Positions 8,592 to 15,562 of a stretch of DNA of 32,515 nt are shown one piece after another. Numbering within the stretch: position 1 is the stretch's first letter; each line of letters opens with the position of its first letter. The notes under the pieces were generated by a model, which was not told the origin of the DNA, searched no databases, and worked only from the letters and a program-made list of their open reading frames with translations. A program made the translations under genes and the position numbers. Source of the DNA: JANOGU01 sp964602115 (GTDB lineage Bacteria > Pseudomonadota > Alphaproteobacteria > Rhodobacterales > Rhodobacteraceae); the NCBI GenBank assembly GCA_964602115.1, contig CAZRQN010000019.1, forward strand, positions 1 to 32,515. The letters run 5' to 3'.

Positions 8592-10544
8592 TTGGGTTGT
8601 GAGAGGATCGTCACGCCAGGGACCCCCGGTAGCCAATTGTACAAAGCAATTCACGCCAGGCCATTTCCTCTCGCCCAGACCGCCGGGCAGATCCATCTCC
8701 GCATCCTTGCCACCTCCGACCTGCACGGGCAGGTCCTGCCCTACGACTATCATGCCGACAGCCCGCGCGACACGATCGGGCTGGCCCGCACCGCCAGCCT
8801 GATCCGCCGCGCCCGCGCCGGCTGCGCCAATGTGCTTCTGTTCGACAACGGCGATTTCCTGCAGGGCAGCCCGCTCGGCGACCGGCTGGCGCCCGAAGGG
8901 CCTGGGCCGGGGGCCGTGCATCCGATGATCTCGGCGATGAACCTTTTGGCCTATGATGCGGTGACGCTGGGAAACCACGAGTTCGACCACGGGAGCGGCT
9001 TTCTGTTCCGCAGCATCGCCAGCGCCGCCTTTCCGGTGATCTCGGCCAATGCCCTGACGGCGGACGGCACGCCGGTCGTTGAACCCTATGCGGTTCTGGA
9101 GCGGACAGTCACCGATCTGGCCGGCGGGACGCACCGGCTGCGCATCGGGGTGATCGGCTTCCTGCCGGCCGAGACGGAGATCTGGAACCGCGACCGGCTG
9201 GAAGGACGCATCCGCACCCCCGGCATCGCGGCGACCGCAGCCAGGCGACTGCCCGAACTTCGCGCGCAGGGGGTCGATCTGGTGATCGCGCTCTGCCATT
9301 CCGGCATTGCCGCCGCCGGGAGCGAAGGCGGCGGGGAAAGTGCCGCGACCTACCTCGCCGCGCGACCGGAGGTCGATGTCGTTCTGGCCGGACACACGCA
9401 CCAGGTCTTTCCCGGACCGGCGCATGCCGGACTGGCCGGGGTGGATGCGGTCGCGGGCACGCTTTGCGGCAAGCCCTCGGTCATGCCGGGCAGCCTCGGC
9501 AGCCATCTCGGCATCATCGACCTGAAACTGTCGCGCGGGCCGGAACAGTGTGGCTGGCGCATCGCCGGCTCGCGCAGCCGGGCAGAGGCGGTGGCACGGC
9601 TCGACCGCGAGGGAATCGCCCGCGCGCGGGTTGCCGCCCGGCCGGAGGTGGCCGCAGCGGCGGCCGGACATCACGAGGCAACCCGGGAGATGCTGGGCGA
9701 AGTCCTTGGCAGGACTGCCGTGCCTTTGACCACCCATTTCGCGCTCGCCGGCGAAACCTCTGCCGGTCATCTCGTGGCCGAAGCGAAGCGGGATTTCGTG
9801 CGTCGGGCCGTCGCCGGAACCGCGCTGGAGGGATTGCCGGTGCTGGCCACAACTCCGCTCTTCCGGGGCGGCGGCCGCGGCGGGCCGGAGAACTTCACCA
9901 GCATTGCCGCCGGCCCGATCCGCCTGCGCCATTGCGCCGAGCTTTATCCTTTCCCTGACACCGTGCAGGCGCTGCGCGTCGGCGGGGCGCAGCTTTGCGA
10001 CTGGCTGGAACGCGCGGCCTCGATCTTCGCCGGGGTTCCGCCGGGCTCGGAAGACGTGCCGCTCGTCGATCCCGCAACGCCCGGCCACCGCTTCTTCAGC
10101 CTGGCCGGTGCCAGCTACTGCATCGACGCCGCCGCCCCGCCCCGCCATACCGCCGACGGACGTCTGCGCGACCCGGCGGCGAGCCGAATCCGCAACCTGC
10201 GGATCGGCGGGGTTCCGGTCCGGGCGGACGACCAGTTCATCCTCGCCACCGGAAGCTTTCGCGCCGCGCAGTTCCGTGCCGACAGCCGCCTGGGCATCGC
10301 CGATCCTGTCCTGTCCAGCGAGCAGAGTTGCCGCGATGTCATCGCCGCATGGGTGCGCGCGCGCGGCCTGGTGCCCCCGCCGCCGGCTTCTCCCTGGCGA
10401 CTGTGCCTGCCGCAGGGGGCGAGCGTGCTCTTCGAAACCGCCCCGGCAGCAAGGGCGGCGGCAGCGGTTCTGCCCGGGCTGGCCGTCGAAGATCTGGGAC
10501 TGACCGTGTCCGGTTTCCGTCGCCTGCGGTTGCGGCGCGCGTGA
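8592..10544 (+). CDS. CpdB-like 2',3'-cyclic-nucleotide phosphodiesterase / 3'-nucleotidase
   Basis: This metallophosphoesterase has a C-terminal 5'-nucleotidase domain (up to 650 aa). Metal-binding motifs are visible in order: 'ATSDLHGQ', 'FDNGDFLQGSPLG', 'GNHEFDHG', 'ALCHSGI' and 'LAGHTHQVFPG'. The C-terminal substrate domain follows ('ELYPFPDTVQALRVGGAQL'). The start is unclear. A TAA stop lies in frame at 8586, and no ATG or GTG occurs before the catalytic domain. Only TTG at 8592 and 8637 are available, neither with a good ribosome-binding site. An ACG at 8613, 6 bases after GAGAGG, could be a mutated ATG. No signal peptide is visible, unlike the periplasmic E. coli enzyme, so it may act in the cytoplasm or have a damaged 5' end. 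Confidence 0.8.
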   Translation: MGCERIVTPGTPGSQLYKAIHARPFPLAQTAGQIHLRILATSDLHGQVLPYDYHADSPRDTIGLARTASLIRRARAGCANVLLFDNGDFLQGSPLGDRLAPEGPGPGAVHPMISAMNLLAYDAVTLGNHEFDHGSGFLFRSIASAAFPVISANALTADGTPVVEPYAVLERTVTDLAGGTHRLRIGVIGFLPAETEIWNRDRLEGRIRTPGIAATAARRLPELRAQGVDLVIALCHSGIAAAGSEGGGESAATYLAARPEVDVVLAGHTHQVFPGPAHAGLAGVDAVAGTLCGKPSVMPGSLGSHLGIIDLKLSRGPEQCGWRIAGSRSRAEAVARLDREGIARARVAARPEVAAAAAGHHEATREMLGEVLGRTAVPLTTHFALAGETSAGHLVAEAKRDFVRRAVAGTALEGLPVLATTPLFRGGGRGGPENFTSIAAGPIRLRHCAELYPFPDTVQALRVGGAQLCDWLERAASIFAGVPPGSEDVPLVDPATPGHRFFSLAGASYCIDAAAPPRHTADGRLRDPAASRIRNLRIGGVPVRADDQFILATGSFRAAQFRADSRLGIADPVLSSEQSCRDVIAAWVRARGLVPPPPASPWRLCLPQGASVLFETAPAARAAAAVLPGLAVEDLGLTVSGFRRLRLRRA

Positions 10545-10602
10545 CGGATGGACAGGGCGGCATCGGCAGGGCATTGAGGCGCCGCGCAATTGCTCCGGTC
10601 CC

Positions 10603-10950
10603 ATGTCCCGCCGCCTCGTCCTCCTCGCCCTGATCGTCGCCCTGGCCGGAATTGCCGCGCATCTGACGCGGCCGGGGCGGGCCGATCTGGAGGCGATGAT
10701 CGACAAGGCGGTGCGCGAGAAGGTCGCCAATACCGACCTGGACACGTCCGGCGAGCCGGTGGCGACGCTGGCGCTGGCCGCCTGCAAGCTGCGCCCTTCC
10801 GACTGTGCCGCGCTGGTCCGCGAGGCGGTGAAGGTCAAGGTCGAGAAGGGCCTGTTCACCAGCCGCGCCCGGGTGGAAGGTCTGGGGCGCGAGGCGAGCT
10901 GTCTTGGCGTCTTCGGGCGATTTTTCTGCAGGGACACCGAACAAGAATGA
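10603..10950 (+). CDS. Small secreted or membrane-anchored protein, unknown function
   Basis: A 115-aa protein that I do not recognise. It begins with basic residues and a hydrophobic segment (about residues 4-20), fitting a signal peptide or anchor. A charged Lys/Glu-rich soluble part follows, with four cysteines (two near the middle, two near the C-terminus) that could form disulfides in the periplasm. No strong ribosome-binding site precedes the ATG. Its stop codon overlaps the ATG of the HAD hydrolase gene (ATGA), so the two are likely co-translated. It starts 58 bases after the nucleotidase gene and may belong to the same transcript. Confidence 0.6.
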   Translation: MSRRLVLLALIVALAGIAAHLTRPGRADLEAMIDKAVREKVANTDLDTSGEPVATLALAACKLRPSDCAALVREAVKVKVEKGLFTSRARVEGLGREASCLGVFGRFFCRDTEQE

Positions 10951-11576
10951 GATTTTTCGCAGCTGTCTTCGACCTCGACGGACTTCTCGTCGATACCGAG
11001 CGCCTGTCGATGGAAGCCGGGGTGGAAACCCTGCGCCTGGCCGGTCTCGAATCGGGCGACGAGGCGTTCCACCGCCTCGTGGGCGTCGATGACATCACCG
11101 CCGAGCGGGTTCTGGGCGAGCTGCTCCCCGGGCTCGACATGTTGCGTTTCCGCGCCGACTGGCAGCAGCGTTTCCACGCCAAGCTGGAAGGCGGCATCCC
11201 GCTGAAACCCTTTGCCCACGAAATTCTGCGGGCGATCACCCTGCCCAAGGCGGTGGCTACCTCCTCCACCCGGGTACAGGCGGAGCGCAAGCTCGCGCGC
11301 ACCGGGCTGGGCGTGCATTTCTCGGCCGTCGTGACCTTTGACGATGTCTCCGCCCCCAAGCCGGCGCCCGAGCCTTTCCTGCGCGCGGCAGAGCGGCTGG
11401 GGGTCGATCCGGCGCTTTGCGTGGCCTTCGAGGACAGCGAGACCGGGGCGCGGGCGGCCCGCGCGGCGGGGATGACGGTGGTTCAGGTGCCCGACATCCT
11501 GCCGACGCAGGGCGAGCATGCCCATCACGTCGCCCGCGACCTGATGGAAGGCGCGCGGGCGGTGGGGCTCATCTGA
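10947..11576 (+). CDS. HAD superfamily phosphatase, subfamily IA
   Basis: A 209-aa haloacid-dehalogenase-type hydrolase similar to phosphoglycolate phosphatase and beta-phosphoglucomutase. Motif I is FDLDGLLVDTE, with nucleophile Asp9 and acid Asp11. Motif II is in 'ATSSTR', motif III is the Lys of 'KPAPEPF', and motif IV is 'FEDSETGARAARAAG'. The cap domain lies between motifs I and II. The substrate cannot be told from sequence. The start is fixed by the 4-base overlap with the preceding gene. Its 3' end overlaps the convergent M24-fold gene by 8 bases. Confidence 0.88.
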   Translation: MRFFAAVFDLDGLLVDTERLSMEAGVETLRLAGLESGDEAFHRLVGVDDITAERVLGELLPGLDMLRFRADWQQRFHAKLEGGIPLKPFAHEILRAITLPKAVATSSTRVQAERKLARTGLGVHFSAVVTFDDVSAPKPAPEPFLRAAERLGVDPALCVAFEDSETGARAARAAGMTVVQVPDILPTQGEHAHHVARDLMEGARAVGLI

Positions 11577-12945
11577 GCGCGATCACCAGCCCCGGATCGT
11601 AGAAGAACGGCGGCACGATGCCGCAGGTATCGGCCATGGGCAGGCAGTCGTCGGGGATGGCGAGGCCCAGCGTTTCGCGCAGGAAGCGCTGGCGGGCGGC
11701 GCAGCGGGCGGCGACGGCGGGGAAGCGCGCCGCCAGTTCGGCCCTGAGCGCGGCATCGGCCAGGACATAGCCGTCCTCCATCCGGGTCGAGCCATAGGCG
11801 GGATGGCCCGGGATGACGTCGCATTGCATCGCCATGCCAGAGGCGAGCGGGATCTCCGAGCCGGGAAAGATCGGCGAGGACATCCATTCGTCGATGCCGA
11901 TCAGATGGCCGGGGTTCAGCGTCACCCCGTAGAGGCCTGCAGGTAGCAGCCCGTCCATCCTTGCCTGTACCTCGCCCCCGGGCACACCCGGCCGCATCAG
12001 CGCCAGCCAGTCCGACATTGCCGCGACATACGGGCCGGCGAAACGCTCGACATAGTCGTGCGCCGCCTCCGGCAGCTCCTCGGCCCCGGAGGCCAGCCAG
12101 CCGGCGCGGCAGGAATTGGCCCGCCAGTGGCAGATGTTGAAGCTCGCCGGCTCACCCCGGCCGAGGACACGGCCGCGCGGCCCGGCCATGCCCTGCATCG
12201 GCCCGGTGGCAAAGGTCATGTGGCAGCCGAGCGGCAGGCCGCCCACGCCGGCCGCCTCCACCGCCGCGAAGTCGCTGATCCCCGGGCGCAGGGCATGGAT
12301 CATCCGCGTCAGCGCCCGGCCGGCCATCTGGCCGGCGAATTCGAAGCGGGCGATCTCGGCCGCATCCACCCGGGCGCGCAGCCCATGGCCGGGATGCATG
12401 AACAGCGCCGTGGCATTGGTCACGCGCCCGGCCCGGGCGCGCAGCGGATCGGCGAGGAAGGCGGGAAGGTCGAGCGCCGCCTCCGGCACCTCCACCTCGT
12501 CCGGCCCGAACCACTTCCACCCCGCCGCCGCGAGCCGTGCGCCGGCGGGCACCGCCCCGGCGATCAGATCGGCGAGCCGCGCCTGCCCGCGCGGCTGGGA
12601 GGGCAGCGACAGGCTGCCGCAGAGCCGCACCTCGGCCCAGGGCTGGCTCAGCACCGGCGATTCAACCGTATAGGGCACGCATTCGTTGCCGGTGATCAGC
12701 ACCAGCCGCTCGGGCGTGAGGATCAGCAGCGCCTCCTCGAAGCGCGGATCAAAGCCGGTCAGCCAGTGCAGGTTGGCCGCATGCTCGCGGTCGCCATAGA
12801 CCGCCAGCACCTCCAGCCCCTCGGCCGCCATCGCCGCCCGGGTCGCCGCCAGCCGGGCCTGATAATCGTCGAGTGACGGCTCGGCCACCGGCTCGGGCAT
12901 GCCGAAATCGGGCCAGGTGATGCGGGTCAGGGTCGGGCTGGGCAT
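11569..12945 (-). CDS. M24-fold protein (creatinase/prolidase family) with degenerate metal site
   Basis: A 458-aa pita-bread-fold protein with a creatinase-type N-terminal domain (about residues 28-160) and an M24 domain after it. In active M24 peptidases five ligands (Asp, Asp, His, Glu, Glu) bind two metals. Here the Asp region reads FNICHWRANS (from residue 269) without Asp. His347 in 'NPGHLIG' is kept, the first Glu position reads CDVIP with Asp376, and Glu390 in 'RMEDGY' is kept. This pattern suggests a creatinase-like hydrolase or non-peptidase rather than an aminopeptidase. The ATG at 12945 has GGAGG 5 bases upstream; a GTG two codons earlier lies inside that ribosome-binding site. 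Confidence 0.8.
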   Translation of the reverse strand: MPSPTLTRITWPDFGMPEPVAEPSLDDYQARLAATRAAMAAEGLEVLAVYGDREHAANLHWLTGFDPRFEEALLILTPERLVLITGNECVPYTVESPVLSQPWAEVRLCGSLSLPSQPRGQARLADLIAGAVPAGARLAAAGWKWFGPDEVEVPEAALDLPAFLADPLRARAGRVTNATALFMHPGHGLRARVDAAEIARFEFAGQMAGRALTRMIHALRPGISDFAAVEAAGVGGLPLGCHMTFATGPMQGMAGPRGRVLGRGEPASFNICHWRANSCRAGWLASGAEELPEAAHDYVERFAGPYVAAMSDWLALMRPGVPGGEVQARMDGLLPAGLYGVTLNPGHLIGIDEWMSSPIFPGSEIPLASGMAMQCDVIPGHPAYGSTRMEDGYVLADAALRAELAARFPAVAARCAARQRFLRETLGLAIPDDCLPMADTCGIVPPFFYDPGLVIALR

Positions 12946-13017
12946 GGGCACCTCCGTCCAGGCCCGAGCCTAGCCGAAGCGACCGGGCACGCGGAAGCCG
13001 TGGCAAGCGGGAAACCC

Positions 13018-13095
13018 GTCCCGGGCCTGACCCGGGACCTCTCCCCCCGGCCCTTGCCCTCGGCGGGAGGTGAGGCCCCGGATCAAGTCCGGGGC
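13018..13095. repeat. Composite REPIN-like intergenic repeat, copy 1
   Basis: Two 21-bp palindromes lie 36 bases apart. The first has arms GTCCCGGG and CCCGGGAC around CCTGA (13018-13038). The second has arms GCCCCGGA and TCCGGGGC around TCAAG (13075-13095). The spacer begins with CTC and ends with GAG, and AAACCC precedes the first palindrome. A second copy in opposite orientation lies at 19805-19881. Confidence 0.8.
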
Positions 13096-13127
13096 GCGTC
13101 GGCCCCGCCGGCCGCAGGCGCTGCGGG

Positions 13128-13994
13128 TCAGGGGACGAGCGCCGGCCAGACGGCGGCACTGGCCCGGTGGAAGGCGCCGAGATGGCCGATGCGGGCAAGG
13201 CCGAAATCCGCCGGCCGCAAGACGCGCTGGCGCTTCCTTGCCTGGGGGTAGAGGGCCATCACCCGCCAGACCGCGTCCGGCGGCACCCAGTCGTCATCTT
13301 CCACCGCAATGATCCGCATCTCCGCCGTCACCCGCGCCGGATCGGGCAGCGGCAGGCGGCTGCCGGTGTCGGCGAGCAGGAAGCCCCGGTTCAGGCACCA
13401 GCGCCGCCAGTCGGCATAGACGCCCGCCGGAAGGTCGGCGCCGAAGCCCAGCCGCCGCCCCGGCAGATAGCCCAGCGCCGCCACGACCGGCGGAAGGGCA
13501 TGCCAGAAGACCCGCGCCCTGAGGCGGAAGGCCGGGGGATGGTCAGTGACATGGATGAGACCCGAGGCCACCAGCGTCACCCGCTCCACCCCCGTCATCT
13601 CCGGATGATGGCCAAGCGCCAGCCCGCCCAGCGAATGGCCGATCACATGGCGCGGCAGGCCGGGGGCAAGCCGGGACAGCGCCGCCAGCGCCGCCGCCTG
13701 ATCGCGCAGTGCCCAGTCGATCAGGCTCGCCCGGCTGTCGCGCAAGGAGCCGCGCGCCGAGGCGCCGAAGTCGCGGTAGTCGTAGATCAGCACGGCAGCG
13801 GCGCGCTCGGCCGCCAGCCATGTGGCGAAGGCGCGGTAGTAGCCCATCGGCACGCCGGTCGCCCCGTGCAGCACGACCGCCAGACGCGCGGGCCCCTCGG
13901 GCCGGATCAGGCGGCCGCACAGCCGCGTGCCCTCCGCCTTGATCTCCACCGGCATCGCCACCACGCCCGGGGTGATTTCTCGTTCCATCCGCAT
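13128..13994 (-). CDS. Alpha/beta hydrolase
   Basis: A 288-aa serine hydrolase of the alpha/beta fold without signal peptide. The oxyanion region is 'VVLHGATGVPMGYY' and the nucleophile elbow is GHSLGG (Ser121). The acid lies in 'VEDDDWVPPD' (233-235) and the catalytic His271 in 'RIGHLGAF'. The substrate is unknown. The ATG at 13994 has GGAGG 6 bases upstream, better placed than for the ATG two codons later. The promoter region holds two identical palindromes shared with the divergent tetR gene, so the hydrolase is probably repressed by that TetR protein and induced by its ligand. Confidence 0.87.
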   Translation of the reverse strand: MRMEREITPGVVAMPVEIKAEGTRLCGRLIRPEGPARLAVVLHGATGVPMGYYRAFATWLAAERAAAVLIYDYRDFGASARGSLRDSRASLIDWALRDQAAALAALSRLAPGLPRHVIGHSLGGLALGHHPEMTGVERVTLVASGLIHVTDHPPAFRLRARVFWHALPPVVAALGYLPGRRLGFGADLPAGVYADWRRWCLNRGFLLADTGSRLPLPDPARVTAEMRIIAVEDDDWVPPDAVWRVMALYPQARKRQRVLRPADFGLARIGHLGAFHRASAAVWPALVP

Positions 13995-14009
13995 CGCCGC
14001 CTCCGCGAT

Positions 14010-14025
14010 TAGACCGATCGGTCCA
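14010..14025. promoter_or_regulatory. TetR-type operator 1
   Basis: The 16-mer TAGACCGATCGGTCCA contains the perfect 12-bp palindrome GACCGATCGGTC (14012-14023). It sits between the hydrolase start and the tetR start. Its form matches operators of TetR repressors such as E. coli NemR, recalled as TAGACC-N4-GGTCTA. Confidence 0.8.
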
Positions 14026-14035
14026 ATAGCAGGTC

Positions 14036-14051
14036 TGGACCGATCGGTCTA
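14036..14051. promoter_or_regulatory. TetR-type operator 2
   Basis: The 16-mer TGGACCGATCGGTCTA carries the same perfect 12-bp palindrome (14038-14049). Its centre is 26 bp from that of operator 1. The two 16-mers are reverse complements of each other, so the whole region is symmetric, as expected for a divergent promoter controlled by one repressor. Confidence 0.8.
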
Positions 14052-14084
14052 GCGCTTTCCGCCGCGCCGGGCTAAGAGACGCCG

Positions 14085-14633
14085 ATGACCGCAGAACCCT
14101 CGACCCGCGACAAGCTGACCTTCGCCGCCGCCGAACTGTTCCGGCAGAAGGGCTACCATGCCACCGGCATCGCCGAGGTTCTGGCCCGGGCCGGGGTGCC
14201 CAAGGGCTCGCTCTACCACCATTTTCCCGAAGGGAAGGCCGATCTGGCCCGCGCCGCCGCCGACTGGACGGCCGACCTGCTGTGCCGGATCCTCGACGAC
14301 GCCTTCCTGCCGGCGCAGGACTGGCCGCAGGGCGTGGCGACCTATTGCCACAAGCTCGCCCGGCTCTTCGATCTCGCGGCCGAGGCCAATGCCTGCCCGA
14401 TCTCGGCGATTCTCTTCGACGGGCCGGAGGAGACCGGGTTCCGCGACCATGCCGCGAGGCTTCTCGACCGGCTGATCGCCACTGCCGCCGCCCACGCCGC
14501 CCGCCTCGGCGCCGCAGAACCGGAGATGGCCGGCGAGACGCTGGTGATCGCCGTCGAAGGCGCCTGGACGCTCGCCCGTGCCCGGCGCAATTCCGACGTG
14601 CTGCGCCGCCTGCCGGGCCGGCTGGTGAGCTGA
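14085..14633 (+). CDS. TetR/AcrR family transcriptional regulator
   Basis: A 182-aa repressor. The N-terminal TetR helix-turn-helix runs from about residue 8 to 55 ('AAELFRQKGYHATGIAEVLARAGVPKGSLYHHF'). The 'SLYHHFPEGK' ending followed by a helical ligand domain resembles the LmrA/YxaF group. It is divergent from the alpha/beta hydrolase gene and starts 34 bases after operator 2, so it probably represses both genes until a small hydrophobic or reactive compound binds. Its stop is only 2 bases from the end of the convergent small lipoprotein gene. Confidence 0.9.
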   Translation: MTAEPSTRDKLTFAAAELFRQKGYHATGIAEVLARAGVPKGSLYHHFPEGKADLARAAADWTADLLCRILDDAFLPAQDWPQGVATYCHKLARLFDLAAEANACPISAILFDGPEETGFRDHAARLLDRLIATAAAHAARLGAAEPEMAGETLVIAVEGAWTLARARRNSDVLRRLPGRLVS

Positions 14634-14635
14634 CG

Positions 14636-14746
14636 CTATTCGGCCGGGCTTCCCGTGCCGCCGATTCCACCGTCGTCGGTCGCAACGGGGGAGCAGGCGG
14701 CGGCGAGCGAGAGAAAAAGGAAAAGGATCGCGACGCGCAGTTTCAT
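14636..14746 (-). CDS. 36-residue lipoprotein with GGIGGTG motif
   Basis: This short gene encodes MKLRVAILFLFLSLAAAC followed by a 19-residue mature tail (counting Cys18) with DDGGIGGTG. Residues 4-17 form a lipoprotein signal peptide and Cys18 is the likely lipidated residue, though Ala rather than Leu at -3 is not ideal. Its ATG overlaps the stop of the DUF6502 gene by 4 bases (ATGA), strong evidence that it is real and translated. GGIGGTG is, from memory, the motif at the N-terminus of DUF5666 proteins often encoded beside DUF6502. Here no DUF5666 domain follows; the next sequence is the 3' end of tetR on the other strand. Function unknown. Confidence 0.72.
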   Translation of the reverse strand: MKLRVAILFLFLSLAAACSPVATDDGGIGGTGSPAE

Positions 14747-15483
14747 GCCTCGTCCTCATGATAGAAGTACCCGCCGGCCCGGAAGCGGCAGGTACCGGGT
14801 GCGGTTTGCTGGAGATGCTGCGCCCGCGCTGCGATCTTGCGGAGCAGGTCCATCTGCTGCTGGCGAAAAAGCGCATCAAGCTCCGCGACGGCCGCCGGAG
14901 CCAGCCGGTTGAAATGCGCCGCGCGCTCAAAATAGGGCGCCTGGCCCGCAGCCCCGGCATTGGCCACCGCAGCACCGAGCATGTCGCCGGCATTGGCAGC
15001 CAGATAGTCCAACTGTGCCGCCGAGCCTGCCGCCGGCTGGAACGAGTCCTGTTCCAGACGCACCCTGTCCCCTTCCTGCAAGGACACCGCGCCGACGGCA
15101 ACCAATTCGTCGAGCACGCTGCGGGGATGGACGTCGCGCCGCAGGCTGCGCACCAGCGCGTCGAAACTCCCCTCCTCGCCCGAACGCGGAAGGTCGTGAC
15201 CGGCATAGCGGGGATCGGTCCGCCACACGAAGATGACCCGCGCCAGGGGCTGCGCGGCATCTTGGCGGGGTTCTTCGGCCTCGGCGCGCAGCCGGGCGAT
15301 GTCGCGCCGTTGCAGCCCGGTCATCACGCTGATGCGGCTGTCGGTCGCCCGCGCCCCGGCCCGCGCCGTTGCGGCCGCGACATAGGCGAGTTTCAACCGC
15401 TCGGCCGCATCCGCGAAACGATAGCCGGACGCGACCAGCAGTCGAGCGACAGGTCGAAGGAGGGAATCAAGGACCCGAAGCAT
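14743..15483 (-). CDS. DUF6502 family protein, probable DNA-binding regulator
   Basis: A 246-aa protein matching the DUF6502 pattern: 'LLVASGYRFADAAERLKLAYVAAA', 'SRISVMTGLQRRDIARLR', 'DPRYAGHDLPRSGEEGSFDALV' and 'VLDELVAVGAVSLQEGDRVRL'. The segment around residues 40-60 looks like a helix-turn-helix, so I infer DNA binding. The ATG at 15483 directly follows a palindrome and has no ribosome-binding site, so the mRNA may be leaderless. Upstream in-frame ATGs fall inside the divergent gene and are less likely. It is coupled to the 36-aa lipoprotein gene and divergent from another lipoprotein gene. Confidence 0.75.
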   Translation of the reverse strand: MLRVLDSLLRPVARLLVASGYRFADAAERLKLAYVAAATARAGARATDSRISVMTGLQRRDIARLRAEAEEPRQDAAQPLARVIFVWRTDPRYAGHDLPRSGEEGSFDALVRSLRRDVHPRSVLDELVAVGAVSLQEGDRVRLEQDSFQPAAGSAAQLDYLAANAGDMLGAAVANAGAAGQAPYFERAAHFNRLAPAAVAELDALFRQQQMDLLRKIAARAQHLQQTAPGTCRFRAGGYFYHEDEA

Positions 15484-15500
15484 ATGTGCACAATGCACAT
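15484..15500. promoter_or_regulatory. Inverted repeat ATGTG-N7-CACAT, site 1
   Basis: This 17-bp dyad lies immediately before the DUF6502 start codon. Its ATGTGC and GCACAT arms are exact complements. The same ATGTG-N7-CACAT layout recurs 48 bp away (centre to centre), which suggests a dimeric regulator bound at both. Confidence 0.6.
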
Positions 15501-15531
15501 TTTGCTTGACGAGAGAAGGGCGACCCGTGAA

Positions 15532-15548
15532 ATGTGTTTTTTGCACAT
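15532..15548. promoter_or_regulatory. Inverted repeat ATGTG-N7-CACAT, site 2
   Basis: The arms extend to AAATGTG and CACATTT around a T-rich 7-base centre (15530-15550). The site ends 12 bases before the lipoprotein ATG. A TTGACG at 15506-15511 is placed so that this dyad would cover the -10 region of a rightward promoter. Confidence 0.6.
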
Positions 15549-15562
15549 TTATGGAGTCCCCG

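Noticed and set aside
8519..8602. A short plus-strand frame before the nucleotidase that could be a leader peptide
   Set aside because: No ribosome-binding site and no regulatory hairpin next to it; likely chance.
8463..11528. A 1021-codon open frame on the minus strand opposite the nucleotidase and HAD genes
   Set aside because: No recognisable domain; its composition is that of an antisense shadow, and the plus-strand genes have conserved motifs.
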